Shown here piece after piece: positions 8,710 to 18,670 of a stretch of 64,000 nt of DNA (positions are counted from its first letter, which is position 1; each line of letters begins with the position of its first letter). Source of the DNA: Streptomyces sp. JJ36 (GTDB lineage: Bacteria; Actinomycetota; Actinomycetes; Streptomycetales; Streptomycetaceae); contig NZ_JACYHE010000019.1 of assembly GCF_021696945.1 (NCBI RefSeq), forward strand, positions 1 to 64,000, written 5' to 3'. A program made the position numbers and the translations under genes. The notes below the pieces were generated by a model. It saw nothing but the letters and a program-made list of their open reading frames with translations, searched no databases and was not told the DNA's origin.

Positions 8710-9546
8710 TCAGCCCAGCGGGTCGGGGGCGGCCGTGATGCCGTACTCGGCCAGCTTCGCCCGGCCGCCGTCGGGGGCGGTCAGCACCAGCGGGCCCTGC
8801 TCGGTGAGCGCCACCGAGTGCTCCCAGTGGCTGGACCAGCTTCCGTCGTTGGTCTTGACCGTCCAGTCGTCGGAGAGGACGTGCGTCTTCGGGGTGCCCA
8901 GGCTCACCATCGGCTCGATCGCCAGGCACATCCCCGGGACCAGCCGCGGACCCCGGCCGCGGCGCCGGTCGACGTAGTTCAGCAGGTGCGGGTCCATGTG
9001 CATCTGGGAGCCGATGCCGTGGCCGCCGTAGTCCTCGATGATCCCGTACTTGCCGGTGGCCGGACGGGGCTGCCGGCGGATGGAGGACTCGACGGCCCGG
9101 GAGACGTCCACCAGGCGGTTGCCCTTCCGCATGGCCGCGATCCCGGCCCACAGGGACGCCTCGGTGACCCGGCTGAGCTCGTGCAGCTCCGGGGCGTGCC
9201 CCTCGCCGACGAAGACCGTGATCGCCGCGTCCCCGTGCCAGCCGTCCACGATGGCGCCGGCGTCGACGGAGAGCAGGTCGCCGTCCCGCAGGATCGTGCC
9301 GCCGTCCGGGATGCCGTGCACCACCACGTCGTTCACCGAGGTGCAGATGTTGCCGGGGAAACCGCCGTATCCCAGGAAGTTCGGCTTGGCGTCGTGCTCG
9401 GCGAGGACCTTGGCCGCGACCTCGTCCAGGTCCTTGGTGCTGGCGCCCGGCACCGCGGCCTCCCGGCACGCCCGGTGCATGGCGGCGACCACCAGCCCCG
9501 CCTCCCGCATCTTCGCGATCTGCTCGGGGGTCTTGATCTCCACCAT
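8710..9546 (-). CDS. map: Methionine aminopeptidase, type I
   Basis: Removes the initiator Met from nascent proteins. 278 residues from the ATG at 9546; a GTG seven codons upstream is less likely because GGAAGG is spaced for the ATG and the family start is MVEIKTPEQIAKMREAG. The dinuclear metal site is complete: VNDVVVHGIP (His), SVDAGAIVDGWHGDAA (two Asp), GIGSQMHMDPH (His), AIEPM (Glu) and TEQGPLVLT (Glu). It follows adk in the usual secY-adk-map order, about 118 bases downstream. Confidence 0.98.
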   Translation of the reverse strand: MVEIKTPEQIAKMREAGLVVAAMHRACREAAVPGASTKDLDEVAAKVLAEHDAKPNFLGYGGFPGNICTSVNDVVVHGIPDGGTILRDGDLLSVDAGAIVDGWHGDAAITVFVGEGHAPELHELSRVTEASLWAGIAAMRKGNRLVDVSRAVESSIRRQPRPATGKYGIIEDYGGHGIGSQMHMDPHLLNYVDRRRGRGPRLVPGMCLAIEPMVSLGTPKTHVLSDDWTVKTNDGSWSSHWEHSVALTEQGPLVLTAPDGGRAKLAEYGITAAPDPLG

Positions 9547-9664
9547 CGGGCCGTCGCCTTCCTGCACCTGTCTCGAACGCCTCGCTACCAGTCTGCCCGA
9601 TACGGCCGCGCCGGACCCGGCGGGCGCCGGGCCCGGGACCGCGCGGGCGGGCCGGTCCGCCGTC

Positions 9665-10315
9665 TCAGTCGCGGCCGAGCGCGGTCATCGCGCGCTCGGT
9701 GACCTCCGTCACCGCACCGAGCGCGGAGATCGTCGTGACGAGCCCCTGCTCCCGGTAGTAGTCGATGATCGGCTCGGTCTCGCTGTGGTAGACGGCGAGC
9801 CGCTTGCGGACCGTCTCCTCGCTGTCGTCCTCGCGCTGGTAGAGCTCGCCCTCGCACTCGTCGCAGCGGCCCTCCGTCTTCGGGCGCTGGTACTCCGCGT
9901 GGAAGACGTGACTGCTGTCCTTGCGGCAGATGCGCCGCCCGGCGATCCGCCGGACGACCTCCTCCTCGGGGACCTCCAGGTCCAGCACCGCGTCCAGCTT
10001 GAGGTCGTGGGAACGCAGGAAGGCGTCCAGCGCCTCGGCCTGGCCGATGTTGCGCGGGAAGCCGTCCAGCAGGAAGCCCTCCCGGGCGTCCTCCTGCTGC
10101 ATGCGGTCCTCGGCCATGCCGATGGTGACCTCGTCCGGCACCAGCCGGCCGGCGTTCATGTACTCCTTCGCCTGCCGGCCCAGCGGTGTGCCCTGGCTGA
10201 TGTTGGCGCGGAAGAGGTCGCCCGTGGAGATGTGCGGGATCGACAGGTTCTCGGCGAGGTACGCGGCCTGAGTGCCCTTACCCGCGCCCGGTGGCCCGAC
10301 GAGGACGATACGCAT
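9665..10315 (-). CDS. adk: Adenylate kinase
   Basis: Interconverts ATP + AMP and 2 ADP. 216 residues. P-loop GPPGAGKGT at residues 7-15, AMP-site STGDLFR, the DGFPRN motif, and a LID region beginning RRICRKDSSHVFH with a later CDEC. That is a partial set of the cysteines seen in zinc-binding kinases. The ATG shares one base with the secY stop codon (TGATG), so translation is coupled to secY. Confidence 0.98.
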   Translation of the reverse strand: MRIVLVGPPGAGKGTQAAYLAENLSIPHISTGDLFRANISQGTPLGRQAKEYMNAGRLVPDEVTIGMAEDRMQQEDAREGFLLDGFPRNIGQAEALDAFLRSHDLKLDAVLDLEVPEEEVVRRIAGRRICRKDSSHVFHAEYQRPKTEGRCDECEGELYQREDDSEETVRKRLAVYHSETEPIIDYYREQGLVTTISALGAVTEVTERAMTALGRD

Positions 10316-11628
10316 CAGCGGAGGAACCCTTCGTAATGGCGCTGCTGAAGCTGACTCTCGATCTGCTTCACGGTCTCGAGCCCGACACCCACGATGATCA
10401 GGATGCTCGTCCCGCCGAACGGGAAGTTCTGGTCGGCGTTGAACGTCACCAGCGCAACGGTGGGCACCAGGGCGATCAGCCCCAGATAGAGGGCCCCGGG
10501 CCACGTGATGCGGTTCAGCACGTAGCTCAGGTACTCAGCGGTGGGACGTCCCGCCCGGATGCCCGGGATGAACCCACCATACTTCTTCATGTTGTCGGCG
10601 ACTTCTTCGGGGTTGAAGGAGATGGCCACATAGAAGAAGGCGAAAAAGACGATCAGCAGGAAGTACGTCGTGATGTAGATCGGACTGTCACTGCCGACGA
10701 GATTCTCCTGCACCCAGGTCGCCCAGCCCGCCTGCGAGTTGCTGAACTGCACGATCAGGGCGGGAATGTAGAGCAACGAGGAGGCGAAGATGACCGGAAT
10801 CACACCCGCCTGGTTGACCTTCAGCGGAATGTAGGTGGAGGTGCCGCCGTAGCTGCGGCGTCCGATCATGCGCTTGGCGTACTGCACCGGAATGCGGCGC
10901 TGCGCCTGCTCGACGAAGACCACCAGGGCGACCATCGCGAGACCGGCGACGATGACGACGCCGAACTCGATCCAGCCGTCGGCCAGCTTGCCCTGCTGCT
11001 TGATGGCCCACAGGGCGCCGGGGAAGCCGGCGGCGATGGAGATGAACATGAGCATCGACATGCCGTTGCCGATGCCGCGGTCCGTGATGAGCTCGCCCAG
11101 CCACATGATCAGCGCAGCGCCGGCGGTCATCGTGATCACCATGGTGATGGTGGTGAAGATCGAGTCGTTCGGGATGATCTCGTCCCGGACCTGGCACTGC
11201 GGGAAGAGCGAGCCGCTTCGCGCGGTGGCGACCAGACCGGTGGCCTGGAGCACGGAGAGCGCCACGGTCAGGTATCGCGTGTACTGCGTGATCTTGGCCT
11301 GGCCGGCCTGCCCCTCCTTCTTGAGCTGCTCCAGCCGCGGGATGACCACCACCAGCAGCTGCAGAATGATGCTCGCCGTGATGTACGGCATGATTCCGAG
11401 CGCCAGGATGGTGAGCTGGAGCAGTGCGCCGCCGCTGAACATGTTGACCAGGCCGAACAGGCCGCTGTTGGCCTCGGCCTCGCTCATGCACTGGTTGACG
11501 TTCTCAAAACTCACGCCCGGGACCGGGATGTGGGCCCCGAGCCGGAAGAGCACCACGATGCCGAGCGTGAACAGCAGCTTCTTGCGCAGGTCGGGCGTCT
11601 GGAACGCCCGGGCGAACGCGGTGAGCAC
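10315..11628 (-). CDS. secY: Protein translocase subunit SecY
   Basis: Central channel of the Sec translocon in the plasma membrane, 437 residues and about ten membrane segments. I chose the GTG at 11628 (LTAFARAFQTPDLRKKLLFTLG) because it matches the family N-terminus and has GGAGG 5 bases upstream. Recognisable parts are FRLGAHIPVPG (first segment and plug region), GIMPYITASIILQLL, and the cytoplasmic loop RPTAEYLSYVLNRITWPGAL. It partners SecE at 50412. The 177-base gap before it holds a terminator-like stem and two direct repeats, so secY-adk-map may have its own promoter. Confidence 0.98.
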   Translation of the reverse strand: MLTAFARAFQTPDLRKKLLFTLGIVVLFRLGAHIPVPGVSFENVNQCMSEAEANSGLFGLVNMFSGGALLQLTILALGIMPYITASIILQLLVVVIPRLEQLKKEGQAGQAKITQYTRYLTVALSVLQATGLVATARSGSLFPQCQVRDEIIPNDSIFTTITMVITMTAGAALIMWLGELITDRGIGNGMSMLMFISIAAGFPGALWAIKQQGKLADGWIEFGVVIVAGLAMVALVVFVEQAQRRIPVQYAKRMIGRRSYGGTSTYIPLKVNQAGVIPVIFASSLLYIPALIVQFSNSQAGWATWVQENLVGSDSPIYITTYFLLIVFFAFFYVAISFNPEEVADNMKKYGGFIPGIRAGRPTAEYLSYVLNRITWPGALYLGLIALVPTVALVTFNADQNFPFGGTSILIIVGVGLETVKQIESQLQQRHYEGFLR

Positions 11629-11720
11629 GGTGCCTCCTGCGCCCCCCGCGCTCGACCACGCGAGAGGTGACGGTCTTGAGGATCGACGGATATCAACAGT
11701 GCACGCCACCTTACCGGCGG

Positions 11721-11751
11721 CGACCACCCGCGGGGAACGACCACCCGCGGG
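11721..11751. repeat. 14-bp direct repeat upstream of secY
   Basis: CGACCACCCGCGGG occurs at 11721-11734 and again at 11738-11751, 17 bases apart. It lies between the rplO hairpin and the secY start. Possibly a regulator binding pair; function unknown. Confidence 0.5.
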
Positions 11752-11753
11752 TA

Positions 11754-11799
11754 TGACTGACCGGGGATGCCCCGCGAGGCACCCCCGGCCGGTCAGTCA
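11754..11799 (-). terminator. Hairpin between rplO and secY
   Basis: Perfect 11-bp stem TGACTGACCGG / CCGGTCAGTCA around a 24-base loop that can itself fold (GGGG/CCCC). It begins 7 bases after the rplO stop. Likely a partial terminator of the spc operon. Confidence 0.6.
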
Positions 11800-11805
11800 C
11801 CGAGC

Positions 11806-12270
11806 TCAGACAAGCTCGGTCACGGTCCCGCCCGCGGCGGTGATCTTCTCCTTGGCGGAGCCGGAGACCTTGTCGACGGTCACCTGCAGCGCCACCGAGA
11901 CCTCGCCGGTGCCCAGCACCTTCACGAGCTCGTTCTTGCGCACCGCGCCCTTGGCGACCAGGTCGGCCACCGTGACCTCGCCGCCCTCGGGGTAGAGCAC
12001 GGCCAGCTTCTCCAGGTTGACGACCTGGAAGTCCTTGTGCGCGGGGTTCTTGAAGCCCCGGAGCTTGGGCAGCCGCATGTGCAGCGGCATCTGCCCGCCC
12101 TCGAAGCGCTCCGGAACCTGGTAACGGGCCTTGGTGCCCTTGGTGCCACGCCCTGCGGTCTTGCCCTTGGACGCCTCACCACGACCCACCCGGGTCTTGG
12201 CGGTCTTGGCGCCGGGGGCCGGCCGGAGGTTGTGGACCTTCAGCGGCTTGTCGCCCTGCGGCTCAGCCAT
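11806..12270 (-). CDS. rplO: 50S ribosomal protein L15
   Basis: 154 residues, late-assembling large-subunit protein. It has [33 protein letters not shown] at the N-terminus, the long rRNA-penetrating extension, and a globular C-terminal half ending [15 protein letters not shown]. The ATG start is one base from the rpmD stop. It is the last ribosomal gene of this unit before secY. Confidence 0.98.
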   Translation of the reverse strand: MAEPQGDKPLKVHNLRPAPGAKTAKTRVGRGEASKGKTAGRGTKGTKARYQVPERFEGGQMPLHMRLPKLRGFKNPAHKDFQVVNLEKLAVLYPEGGEVTVADLVAKGAVRKNELVKVLGTGEVSVALQVTVDKVSGSAKEKITAAGGTVTELV

Positions 12271-12271
12271 G

Positions 12272-12454
12272 TCAGTCGACCTCCTCGACCGTCACGAGGT
12301 GGCGCACGGCGTGCAGCATGCCGCGCACCTCGGGACGGTCCTCGCGAACGGCCACGTCGTTCACACGCTTCAGACCGAGCGTCCGCAGCGTGTCGCGGTG
12401 GTTCTGCTTGGTCCCGATGACGGAACGCTTCTGGGTGATCTTCAGGCGGGTCAT
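12272..12454 (-). CDS. rpmD: 50S ribosomal protein L30
   Basis: 60 residues, [20 protein letters not shown] to [13 protein letters not shown], the short bacterial L30 fold. Its ATG shares one base with the rpsE stop (TGATG). It sits in the usual place between rpsE and rplO. Confidence 0.97.
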   Translation of the reverse strand: MTRLKITQKRSVIGTKQNHRDTLRTLGLKRVNDVAVREDRPEVRGMLHAVRHLVTVEEVD

Positions 12455-13056
12455 CACGCACTCACCCCGGCACGCGCCCGCAGCAGGGCGGCGGGCGCCA
12501 CGTCCTCGAGCGGCAGACCGCGGCGGGCGGCGATCTCCTCCGGGCGCTGCAGCCCGCGGAGCGCCGCCACCGTGGCGTGCACGATGTTGATCGGGTTGGC
12601 GGAGCCGAGCGACTTGCTCAGCACGTCGTGGATGCCCGCGCACTCCAGCACGGCACGCACCGGGCCGCCGGCGATCACACCGGTACCCGGCGAGGCCGGC
12701 TTGAGCAGCACGACACCCGCGGCCTCCTCACCCTGGATCGGGTGCGGGATGGTGCCCTGGATGCGGGGGACCTTGAAGAAGTGCTTCTTGGCCTCCTCCA
12801 CACCCTTGGCGATGGCGGCCGGCACCTCCTTGGCCTTGCCGTAACCGACACCCACGGTGCCGTCGCCGTCGCCCACCACGACCAGCGCGGTGAAGCTGAA
12901 GCGGCGACCGCCCTTCACAACCTTGGCGACACGGTTGATCGCGACGACGCGCTCGACGTACGCGGTCTTCTCGGCGGCAGCGCCGCCGTCCCGGCCCTTA
13001 CGGTCCCGCCGCTCGCCGCCACCGGCGCCGCCACCGCGACGCTGTGGTCCAGCCAT
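12454..13056 (-). CDS. rpsE: 30S ribosomal protein S5
   Basis: 200 residues; decoding-fidelity protein near the mRNA entry. The first 30 or so residues are a Gly/Arg-rich extension ([20 protein letters not shown]) typical of actinobacteria. Then come [21 protein letters not shown], the S5 RNA-binding domain, and a C-terminal domain with [23 protein letters not shown] start; coupled to rpmD. Confidence 0.98.
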   Translation of the reverse strand: MAGPQRRGGGAGGGERRDRKGRDGGAAAEKTAYVERVVAINRVAKVVKGGRRFSFTALVVVGDGDGTVGVGYGKAKEVPAAIAKGVEEAKKHFFKVPRIQGTIPHPIQGEEAAGVVLLKPASPGTGVIAGGPVRAVLECAGIHDVLSKSLGSANPINIVHATVAALRGLQRPEEIAARRGLPLEDVAPAALLRARAGVSA

Positions 13057-13099
13057 TGGAATTACCTCTCTCGTTTACGTCCGCTGACCCGGATGCGGC

Positions 13100-13483
13100 T
13101 CAGAACCTGAGCCCGGCTTCACGGGCGGCGTCGGCCAGAGCGGCAATCCGCCCTGCGTACTTGTTGCCCCCGCGGTCGAACACGACGGTCTCGATGCCCT
13201 GCGCCTTCGCACGCTCGGCGACCAGCGCGCCGACCTGCTGGGCCTGCGAGCTCTTGTCGCCCTCGCCGCCACGGATGGAGCCGTCCATGGTGGACGCCGA
13301 GGCGAGCGTGTGGCCCGCCAGGTCGTCGATGACCTGGGCGACCATGTGGCGGTTGGAGCGCGTCACGACCAGCCGCGGGCGCTCGGGAGTGCCCGAGATC
13401 TTCTTGCGGATGCGGATGTGCCGGCGCTTGGCGGCGGCGCGCTTGTAGGCGTCGCCCTTAGCGATCTTCACGCCGTATGCCAT
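13100..13483 (-). CDS. rplR: 50S ribosomal protein L18
   Basis: 127 residues; binds 5S rRNA together with L5. The basic N-terminus [20 protein letters not shown] leads into the core [21 protein letters not shown] and the C-terminal [24 protein letters not shown]. The family starts at this ATG, three bases downstream of the rplF stop. Confidence 0.98.
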   Translation of the reverse strand: MAYGVKIAKGDAYKRAAAKRRHIRIRKKISGTPERPRLVVTRSNRHMVAQVIDDLAGHTLASASTMDGSIRGGEGDKSSQAQQVGALVAERAKAQGIETVVFDRGGNKYAGRIAALADAAREAGLRF

Positions 13484-13486
13484 GGC

Positions 13487-14026
13487 TTACTTACCAGCCT
13501 TTCCGACCTTGCGGCGGATGACCTCGCCCGCGTACTTCACGCCCTTGGCCTTGTACGGGTCGGGCCTGCGGAGCTTGCGGATGTTCGCCGCGACCTCGCC
13601 GACCTTCTGCTTGTCGATGCCCTGGACCGAGAACTTGGTCGGGGACTCGACGGCGAAGGTGATGCCCTCGGGGGCCGGCACGAGGATCGGGTGGCTGTAG
13701 CCCAGGGAGAACTCCAGATCGGAGCCCTTGGCCTGGACGCGGTAGCCGACACCGCTGATCTCGAGAGCCTTGGTGAATCCGTCGGTCACGCCAGTGATCA
13801 TGTTCGCCACCAGCGTGCGGGACAGGCCGTGCAGGGCCTTGTTCCGGCTCTCGTCGTTGGGACGGGTAACGACGATCGCGCCGTCCTCGTCCTTGGCGAC
13901 ATCGATGGGCGCGGCGACGGTGTGCGAGAGGGAGCCCTTGGGACCCTTCACAGCGACCGTACGGCCCTCGATGGTGACGTCCACACCGGCGGGAACCTGG
14001 ATGGGGAGCTTGCCGATACGCGACAT
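13487..14026 (-). CDS. rplF: 50S ribosomal protein L6
   Basis: 179 residues, two repeated L6 domains. It starts [16 protein letters not shown] and ends with the signature [20 protein letters not shown]. It contributes to the GTPase-associated region near the sarcin-ricin loop. 23 bases after rpsH. Confidence 0.98.
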   Translation of the reverse strand: MSRIGKLPIQVPAGVDVTIEGRTVAVKGPKGSLSHTVAAPIDVAKDEDGAIVVTRPNDESRNKALHGLSRTLVANMITGVTDGFTKALEISGVGYRVQAKGSDLEFSLGYSHPILVPAPEGITFAVESPTKFSVQGIDKQKVGEVAANIRKLRRPDPYKAKGVKYAGEVIRRKVGKAGK

Positions 14027-14049
14027 GGCTGTTCCTCCGTTCCCTTCCG

Positions 14050-14448
14050 TTACCAGACGTAGGCGAGGACTTCCCCGCCCACGCCCTTCTTCTGCGCCTG
14101 CTTGTCGGTGAGGAGCCCGTGCGACGTGGAGATGATCGCCACGCCCAGGCCGCCGAGCACCTTCGGCAGGTTGGTGGACTTTGCGTAGACCCGAAGACCC
14201 GGCTTCGAGATCCGCTTGATACCGGCGATCGAGCGCTCACGGTTCGGACCGAACTTCAGCTCGAGCACGAGGCTCTTGCCCACCTGGGCGTCCTCGGTCT
14301 TCCAGCCGGTGATGTAGCCCTCCTGCTGGAGGATCTCCGCGATGTGCGCCTTGATCTTGCTGTGCGGCATCACGACGGAGTCGTGGTAAGCCGAGTTCGC
14401 GTTCCGCAGACGCGTGAGCATGTCTGCGATCGGATCGGTCATGGTCAT
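14050..14448 (-). CDS. rpsH: 30S ribosomal protein S8
   Basis: 132 residues; early 16S rRNA binder in the central domain. Start chosen at ATG 14448 ([20 protein letters not shown]), the family start; a second ATG two codons in is possible. The upstream extension of the frame is non-coding. The C-terminal half has [26 protein letters not shown] and ends [10 protein letters not shown]. The 213-base gap to rpsZ upstream shows no gene. Confidence 0.98.
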   Translation of the reverse strand: MTMTDPIADMLTRLRNANSAYHDSVVMPHSKIKAHIAEILQQEGYITGWKTEDAQVGKSLVLELKFGPNRERSIAGIKRISKPGLRVYAKSTNLPKVLGGLGVAIISTSHGLLTDKQAQKKGVGGEVLAYVW

Positions 14449-14661
14449 GTGCTGGCCTTCGGCCTCTCTCGCCGGGGTTTCCTGTCTGTGCCGTCCCTCT
14501 CCCCGCTCATGCGGCGGGGCGGGTGTGGCACGGGGACCTACGGCGTAGTAAGTCGTACGGGCGGCGGGCGCCCGACCCTCCACCTTACGGGATGCGGGCC
14601 GGGCTCCCGGTCGTCCTCCTGGCTCACCGAGAGTCCTGGGCGGCTGCGCGCTGCGCGGCCG

Positions 14662-14847
14662 TTACCAGGAGCTCTTGGTCACGCCCGGCAGCTCGCCGCG
14701 GTGCGCCATCTGGCGGAGGCACACCCGGCAGAGGCCGAACTTGCGGTAGACGGAGTGCGGGCGGCCGCAGCGCTGGCAGCGCGTGTAGGCACGCACGGCG
14801 AACTTCGGCTTGCGGGCGGCCTTGGAGATCAGGGCCTTCTTCGCCAT
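14662..14847 (-). CDS. rpsZ: 30S ribosomal protein S14, type Z (zinc)
   Basis: 61 residues, [16 protein letters not shown], then two CxxC pairs (CQRC and CRVC) that bind zinc. This is the short S14 type of Gram-positive bacteria. It lies two bases after rplE, so it is translationally coupled. The long zinc-free S14 paralogue would be elsewhere. Confidence 0.97.
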   Translation of the reverse strand: MAKKALISKAARKPKFAVRAYTRCQRCGRPHSVYRKFGLCRVCLRQMAHRGELPGVTKSSW

Positions 14848-14849
14848 GG

Positions 14850-15413
14850 TCAGTTCTCCTTGAACGGGAAGCCCAGGTGACGAAGGAGCGCGCGGCCCTC
14901 GTCGTCCGTGGTCGCCGTGGTGACCACGGTGATGTCCATGCCCCGGACCCGGTCGATCTTGTCCTGGTCGATCTCGTGGAACATGACCTGCTCCGTGAGA
15001 CCGAAGGTGTAGTTGCCCCGGCCGTCGAACTGCTTCGGCGACAGCCCGCGGAAGTCGCGGATGCGCGGCAGCGCCAGCGACAGCAGGCGGTCCAGGAACT
15101 CCCACATCCGGTCGCCCCGCAGCGTCGAGTGGGCGCCGATCGGCTGCCCCTCCCGCAGCTTGAACTGGGCGATGGACTTCCGGGCCTTGGTCACGGCGGG
15201 CTTCTGGCCGGTGATCGTGGCGAGGTCCTTGATGGCGCCCTCGATCAGCTTGGAGTCGCGGGCGGCGTCGCCCACGCCCATGTTGACCACGATCTTGGTC
15301 AGGGTCGGGATCTGCATGACGTTGGCGTAGCCGAACTCGTCACGCATCTTGCCCGCGATCTCCTCGCGGTAGCGCGCCTTCAGACGCGGCGCAGTGCTGG
15401 TGGTGGCAGTCAT
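14850..15413 (-). CDS. rplE: 50S ribosomal protein L5
   Basis: 187 residues; 5S rRNA partner and part of bridge B1b with S13. Contains [21 protein letters not shown], the [21 protein letters not shown] block and [15 protein letters not shown]. Its ATG shares one base with the rplX stop (TGATG). Confidence 0.98.
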   Translation of the reverse strand: MTATTSTAPRLKARYREEIAGKMRDEFGYANVMQIPTLTKIVVNMGVGDAARDSKLIEGAIKDLATITGQKPAVTKARKSIAQFKLREGQPIGAHSTLRGDRMWEFLDRLLSLALPRIRDFRGLSPKQFDGRGNYTFGLTEQVMFHEIDQDKIDRVRGMDITVVTTATTDDEGRALLRHLGFPFKEN

Positions 15414-15736
15414 CAGATGTCCTCACCGGTCCGCTTGGCAACGCGGATCTTGTTGCCGTCCTCGTCGAAGCGGTAACCGACGCGGGTGACCACCTTCTTG
15501 CCGTCCTGCTCCACGACGAGCTGTACGTTGCTCACGTGGACGGGGGCCTCGGTCGTCACGATGCCGCCGGTCTTCGAACCGCGCGCGGTCTGGCCGGCCT
15601 TGGTGTGCTTCTTGACCCGGTTGACACCCTCGACCAGGACACGGTCCTCGCGGGGCATGGCCTTGATGACCTTGCCCTGCTTGCCCTTGTCCTTGCCGGT
15701 GATGACCTGGACCAGGTCGCCCTTCTTGATCTTCAT
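15413..15736 (-). CDS. rplX: 50S ribosomal protein L24
   Basis: 107 residues; assembly initiator. Starts at ATG 15736 ([19 protein letters not shown], a KOW motif). A GTG two codons earlier overlaps the rplN stop and is too close to the Shine-Dalgarno GGAGG. Ends [14 protein letters not shown]. Two bases separate the rplN stop from the start. Confidence 0.98.
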   Translation of the reverse strand: MKIKKGDLVQVITGKDKGKQGKVIKAMPREDRVLVEGVNRVKKHTKAGQTARGSKTGGIVTTEAPVHVSNVQLVVEQDGKKVVTRVGYRFDEDGNKIRVAKRTGEDI

Positions 15737-15738
15737 CG

Positions 15739-16107
15739 TCACAGCACCTCCGGCGCGAGCGAGATGATCTTCATGAACTTCTTCTCGCGCAGCTCACGGC
15801 CCACCGGGCCGAAGATACGGGTGCCACGGGGGTCGCCGTCGTTCTTGAGGATGACGGCTGCGTTCTCGTCGAAGCGGATGTACGAGCCGTCGGGGCGGCG
15901 GCGCTCCTTCACGGTGCGCACGATGACCGCCTTGACGATGTCGCCCTTCTTCACGTTCCCGCCCGGGATCGCGTCCTTGACGGTAGCGACGACGACGTCA
16001 CCGATGCCCGCGTAGCGCCGGCCCGAACCGCCGAGCACACGGATGGTGAGAATCTCCTTCGCACCCGTGTTGTCGGCGACGCGAAGCCGAGACTCCTGCT
16101 GGATCAC
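15739..16107 (-). CDS. rplN: 50S ribosomal protein L14
   Basis: 122 residues; intersubunit bridge protein and binding site of the silencing factor RsfS. GTG start, [17 protein letters not shown], then [17 protein letters not shown] and [16 protein letters not shown] 103-base gap separates it from rpsQ, the classical S10/spc boundary. I see no clear promoter there. Confidence 0.98.
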   Translation of the reverse strand: MIQQESRLRVADNTGAKEILTIRVLGGSGRRYAGIGDVVVATVKDAIPGGNVKKGDIVKAVIVRTVKERRRPDGSYIRFDENAAVILKNDGDPRGTRIFGPVGRELREKKFMKIISLAPEVL

Positions 16108-16210
16108 GTCTATCTCCTGATCGTCTGCCGGTTCCCGGCAGGGCGGTCATCCGCGATGCACGCCCTGCCGAGCCTGGCGGAACTGTCCAGAAGGCTCATG
16201 CCTTCAGGAA

Positions 16211-16516
16211 TTACTTGGCCTTCTCGAGGATCTCGACGATGCGCCAGCGCTTGGTCGCCGACAGCGGCCGGGTCTCCATCAGGAGGACGCGGTCACCGAC
16301 ACCGGCGGCGTTCTGCTCGTCGTGCGCCTTGAGCTTGTTGGTACGGCGGATGACCTTGCCGTACAGCGCGTGCTTGACGCGGTCCTCGACGGCGACGACG
16401 ACGGTCTTGTCCATCTTGTCGCTGACGACGAGGCCCTCGCGGGTCTTGCGGAAGCCGCGCTGCTGCTTCCCCTCGGCGGAGCTGTTCTCTGGTGTAGTCA
16501 CATTCGTCTCGCTCAT
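16211..16516 (-). CDS. rpsQ: 30S ribosomal protein S17
   Basis: 101 residues. The first 24 or so (Ser/Thr/Asn/Glu-rich, [18 protein letters not shown]) are an actinobacterial extension before the OB-fold core [23 protein letters not shown] overlaps the rpmC stop by one base. Last gene of the S10 operon part. Confidence 0.98.
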   Translation of the reverse strand: MSETNVTTPENSSAEGKQQRGFRKTREGLVVSDKMDKTVVVAVEDRVKHALYGKVIRRTNKLKAHDEQNAAGVGDRVLLMETRPLSATKRWRIVEILEKAK

Positions 16517-16740
16517 CAGGCGCTCTCCACCGTCTCGATGCCGAGTTCACGCTCACGCATGAGGGTGTAGATCCGGGCGATGTCCTTCCGGACGGCCTTC
16601 AGCCGGCCGTGGTTCTCGAGCTGTCCGGTCGCCGCCTGGAAGCGGAGGTTGAACAGCTCCTCCTTGGCCTCGCGCAGCTTCGCAACGAGCTCCTCGCTGC
16701 CGAGCTCACGCAGCTCGGACGCCTTGGTACCGGCCGCCAT
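16516..16740 (-). CDS. rpmC: 50S ribosomal protein L29
   Basis: 74 residues, a two-helix hairpin near the tunnel exit ([27 protein letters not shown]). I chose ATG 16740 over the adjacent GTG 16743 because it forms the TGATG overlap with the rplP stop, as its neighbours do. Confidence 0.97.
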   Translation of the reverse strand: MAAGTKASELRELGSEELVAKLREAKEELFNLRFQAATGQLENHGRLKAVRKDIARIYTLMRERELGIETVESA

Positions 16741-17159
16741 CACGACTCACCTGCCTCGCGCTTAACGATCCGGCACTTCATCGGAAGCTTGTGAGACGCC
16801 CGGAGGAGCGCCTCCTTCGCGATCCGCTCGTTCGGGTAGGACAGCTCGAACATCACCCGGCCGGGCTTGACGTTCGCGACCCACCACTCCGGCGAGCCCT
16901 TACCGGAACCCATGCGGGTCTCGGCGGGCTTCTTGGTCAGCGGACGGTCCGGGAAGATGTTGATCCACACCTTGCCGCCACGCTTGATGTGCCGGGTCAT
17001 CGAGATACGCGCGGCCTCGATCTGCCGGTTCGTGACGTACGCCGGGGTCACGGCCTGGATGCCGTACTCACCGAACGCCAGCTCGGTGCCGCCCTTGGCC
17101 ATGCCCTTGCGCTTCGGGTGGTGCTGCTTGCGGTGCTTGACCCTGCGCGGGATCAGCAT
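16740..17159 (-). CDS. rplP: 50S ribosomal protein L16
   Basis: 139 residues, near the A-site finger and peptidyl transferase centre. Starts [19 protein letters not shown], has [20 protein letters not shown] and [16 protein letters not shown]. Ends with the overlap into rpmC. Confidence 0.98.
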   Translation of the reverse strand: MLIPRRVKHRKQHHPKRKGMAKGGTELAFGEYGIQAVTPAYVTNRQIEAARISMTRHIKRGGKVWINIFPDRPLTKKPAETRMGSGKGSPEWWVANVKPGRVMFELSYPNERIAKEALLRASHKLPMKCRIVKREAGES

Positions 17160-17162
17160 GGG

Positions 17163-17984
17163 TCAGCTCTCCTTTCCGGAAGCTGTGGGCTCGGCCGCGG
17201 CGGCGGCGGGAGCAGCGGCCTCGGCCGACTTCGGGGCGTCGGACTGCGCCTGCTGCCCCTGCGGCTTGCGGCGGCGGTCGCCACGGCGCGGACGGTCGCC
17301 GCCACGCGACGGGCGGTTGCCGGCGCGGGCCGCGGCGTTCTCGGCGCGGACCTCGGCGATGTTCTTCACGTCGCCCTTGTAGATCCAGACCTTCACGCCG
17401 ATGCGGCCGAAGGTCGTACGAGCCTCGAAGAAGCCGTAGTCGACGTTGGCCCGGAGGGTGTGCAGGGGCACGCGGCCCTCGCGGTAGAACTCCGAGCGGG
17501 ACATCTCGGCACCGCCGAGACGACCGCCGCACTGGATCTTGATCCCCTTGGCGCCCGCCTTCATGGCCGTCTGCATGCTCTTGCGCATGGCGCGGCGGAA
17601 GGAGACCCGGGAGGAGAGCTGCTCCGCGACCGCCTGGGCCACGAGCTGCGCGTCCGTCTCCGGGTTCTTCACCTCGAGGATGTTGAACTGGATCTGCTTG
17701 CCGGTCAGCTTCTCCAGGTTGCCCCGGAGACGATCGGCCTCGGCGCCGCGGCGCCCAATGACGATGCCCGGACGCGCGGTGTGCACGTCCACGCGAACAC
17801 GGTCCCGGGTGCGCTCGATCTCCACCTTGGAGATACCGGCCCGCTCCATACCCTGGGTGAGCATGCGGCGGATCGCGACGTCTTCCTTGATGTAGTCCTT
17901 GTAGAGCTTGTCGGCGTACCAGCGCGACTTGAAGTCGGTCGTGACGCCGAGCCGGAACCCGTGCGGGTTTACCTTCTGGCCCAT
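17163..17984 (-). CDS. rpsC: 30S ribosomal protein S3
   Basis: 273 residues. KH domain in the N-terminal half ([13 protein letters not shown] start, [16 protein letters not shown] loop) and the S3 C-terminal domain ([20 protein letters not shown]). The last 60 or so residues are an Ala/Pro/Arg/Gln-rich tail beyond the conserved fold. Its ATG shares a base with the rplV stop (TAATG). Part of the mRNA entry helicase with S4 and S5. Confidence 0.98.
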   Translation of the reverse strand: MGQKVNPHGFRLGVTTDFKSRWYADKLYKDYIKEDVAIRRMLTQGMERAGISKVEIERTRDRVRVDVHTARPGIVIGRRGAEADRLRGNLEKLTGKQIQFNILEVKNPETDAQLVAQAVAEQLSSRVSFRRAMRKSMQTAMKAGAKGIKIQCGGRLGGAEMSRSEFYREGRVPLHTLRANVDYGFFEARTTFGRIGVKVWIYKGDVKNIAEVRAENAAARAGNRPSRGGDRPRRGDRRRKPQGQQAQSDAPKSAEAAAPAAAAAEPTASGKES

Positions 17985-18331
17985 TACCGGGTTCCTTCCT
18001 TGCTGCTGACGACCACGGTGATGTGGCTGGTCCGCTTACGGATCCGGTAGGCACGGCCCTGGGCGCGCGGCCGGAACCGCTTCAGGGTCGGGCCCTCGTC
18101 GACGTAGGCCTCGGAGATGTAGAGGCTGTCGACGTCCGTGTGGTCGTAGTTGTGCGCGGCATTGGCAATGGCGCTGTCCAGCACCTTGCCGACCGGAACG
18201 CTCGCGGCCTGCGGGGCGAAACGCAGGACCGCCTGAGCCTCCGTGGCGTCCATGCCACGGACGAGGTCCACCACCCGGCGGGCCTTCATGGGCGTGACGC
18301 GCACATAGCGCGCGGAGGCCCTGGCTTCCAT
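17984..18331 (-). CDS. rplV: 50S ribosomal protein L22
   Basis: 115 residues. Start chosen at ATG 18331 ([20 protein letters not shown]), which has AAGGGA 6 bases upstream; an in-frame ATG 11 codons earlier gives a non-family extension. The beta-hairpin that lines the exit tunnel ([22 protein letters not shown]) is intact, with no macrolide-resistance type insertion. Confidence 0.98.
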   Translation of the reverse strand: MEARASARYVRVTPMKARRVVDLVRGMDATEAQAVLRFAPQAASVPVGKVLDSAIANAAHNYDHTDVDSLYISEAYVDEGPTLKRFRPRAQGRAYRIRKRTSHITVVVSSKEGTR

Positions 18332-18373
18332 GGTTGTCCCTTCGGTGTCAGTCATGGTCTTCACACCCGCCCG

Positions 18374-18655
18374 TCAGCGACGACGCGACTTGCGGTCGTC
18401 CTTCACGTGGCCGCGGAAGGTGCGGGTCGGCGCGAACTCGCCGAGCTTGTGGCCGACCATCGACTCGGTGACGAACACCGGGACGTGCTTGCGACCGTCG
18501 TGCACCGCGATCGTGTGGCCGAGCATCGCCGGGACGATCATCGAGCGGCGGGACCAGGTCTTGATGACGTTCTTGGTGCCTGCTTCGTTCTGCGCGTCCA
18601 CCTTCTTGGTCAGGTGGTCGTCGACGAAGGGCCCCTTCTTGAGACTGCGCGGCAT
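18374..18655 (-). CDS. rpsS: 30S ribosomal protein S19
   Basis: 93 residues, head protein. [21 protein letters not shown], then [22 protein letters not shown] and [21 protein letters not shown]. 15 bases downstream of rplB, in the normal rplB-rpsS-rplV order. Confidence 0.98.
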   Translation of the reverse strand: MPRSLKKGPFVDDHLTKKVDAQNEAGTKNVIKTWSRRSMIVPAMLGHTIAVHDGRKHVPVFVTESMVGHKLGEFAPTRTFRGHVKDDRKSRRR

Positions 18656-18670
18656 CGAAAACCCCGCCTC

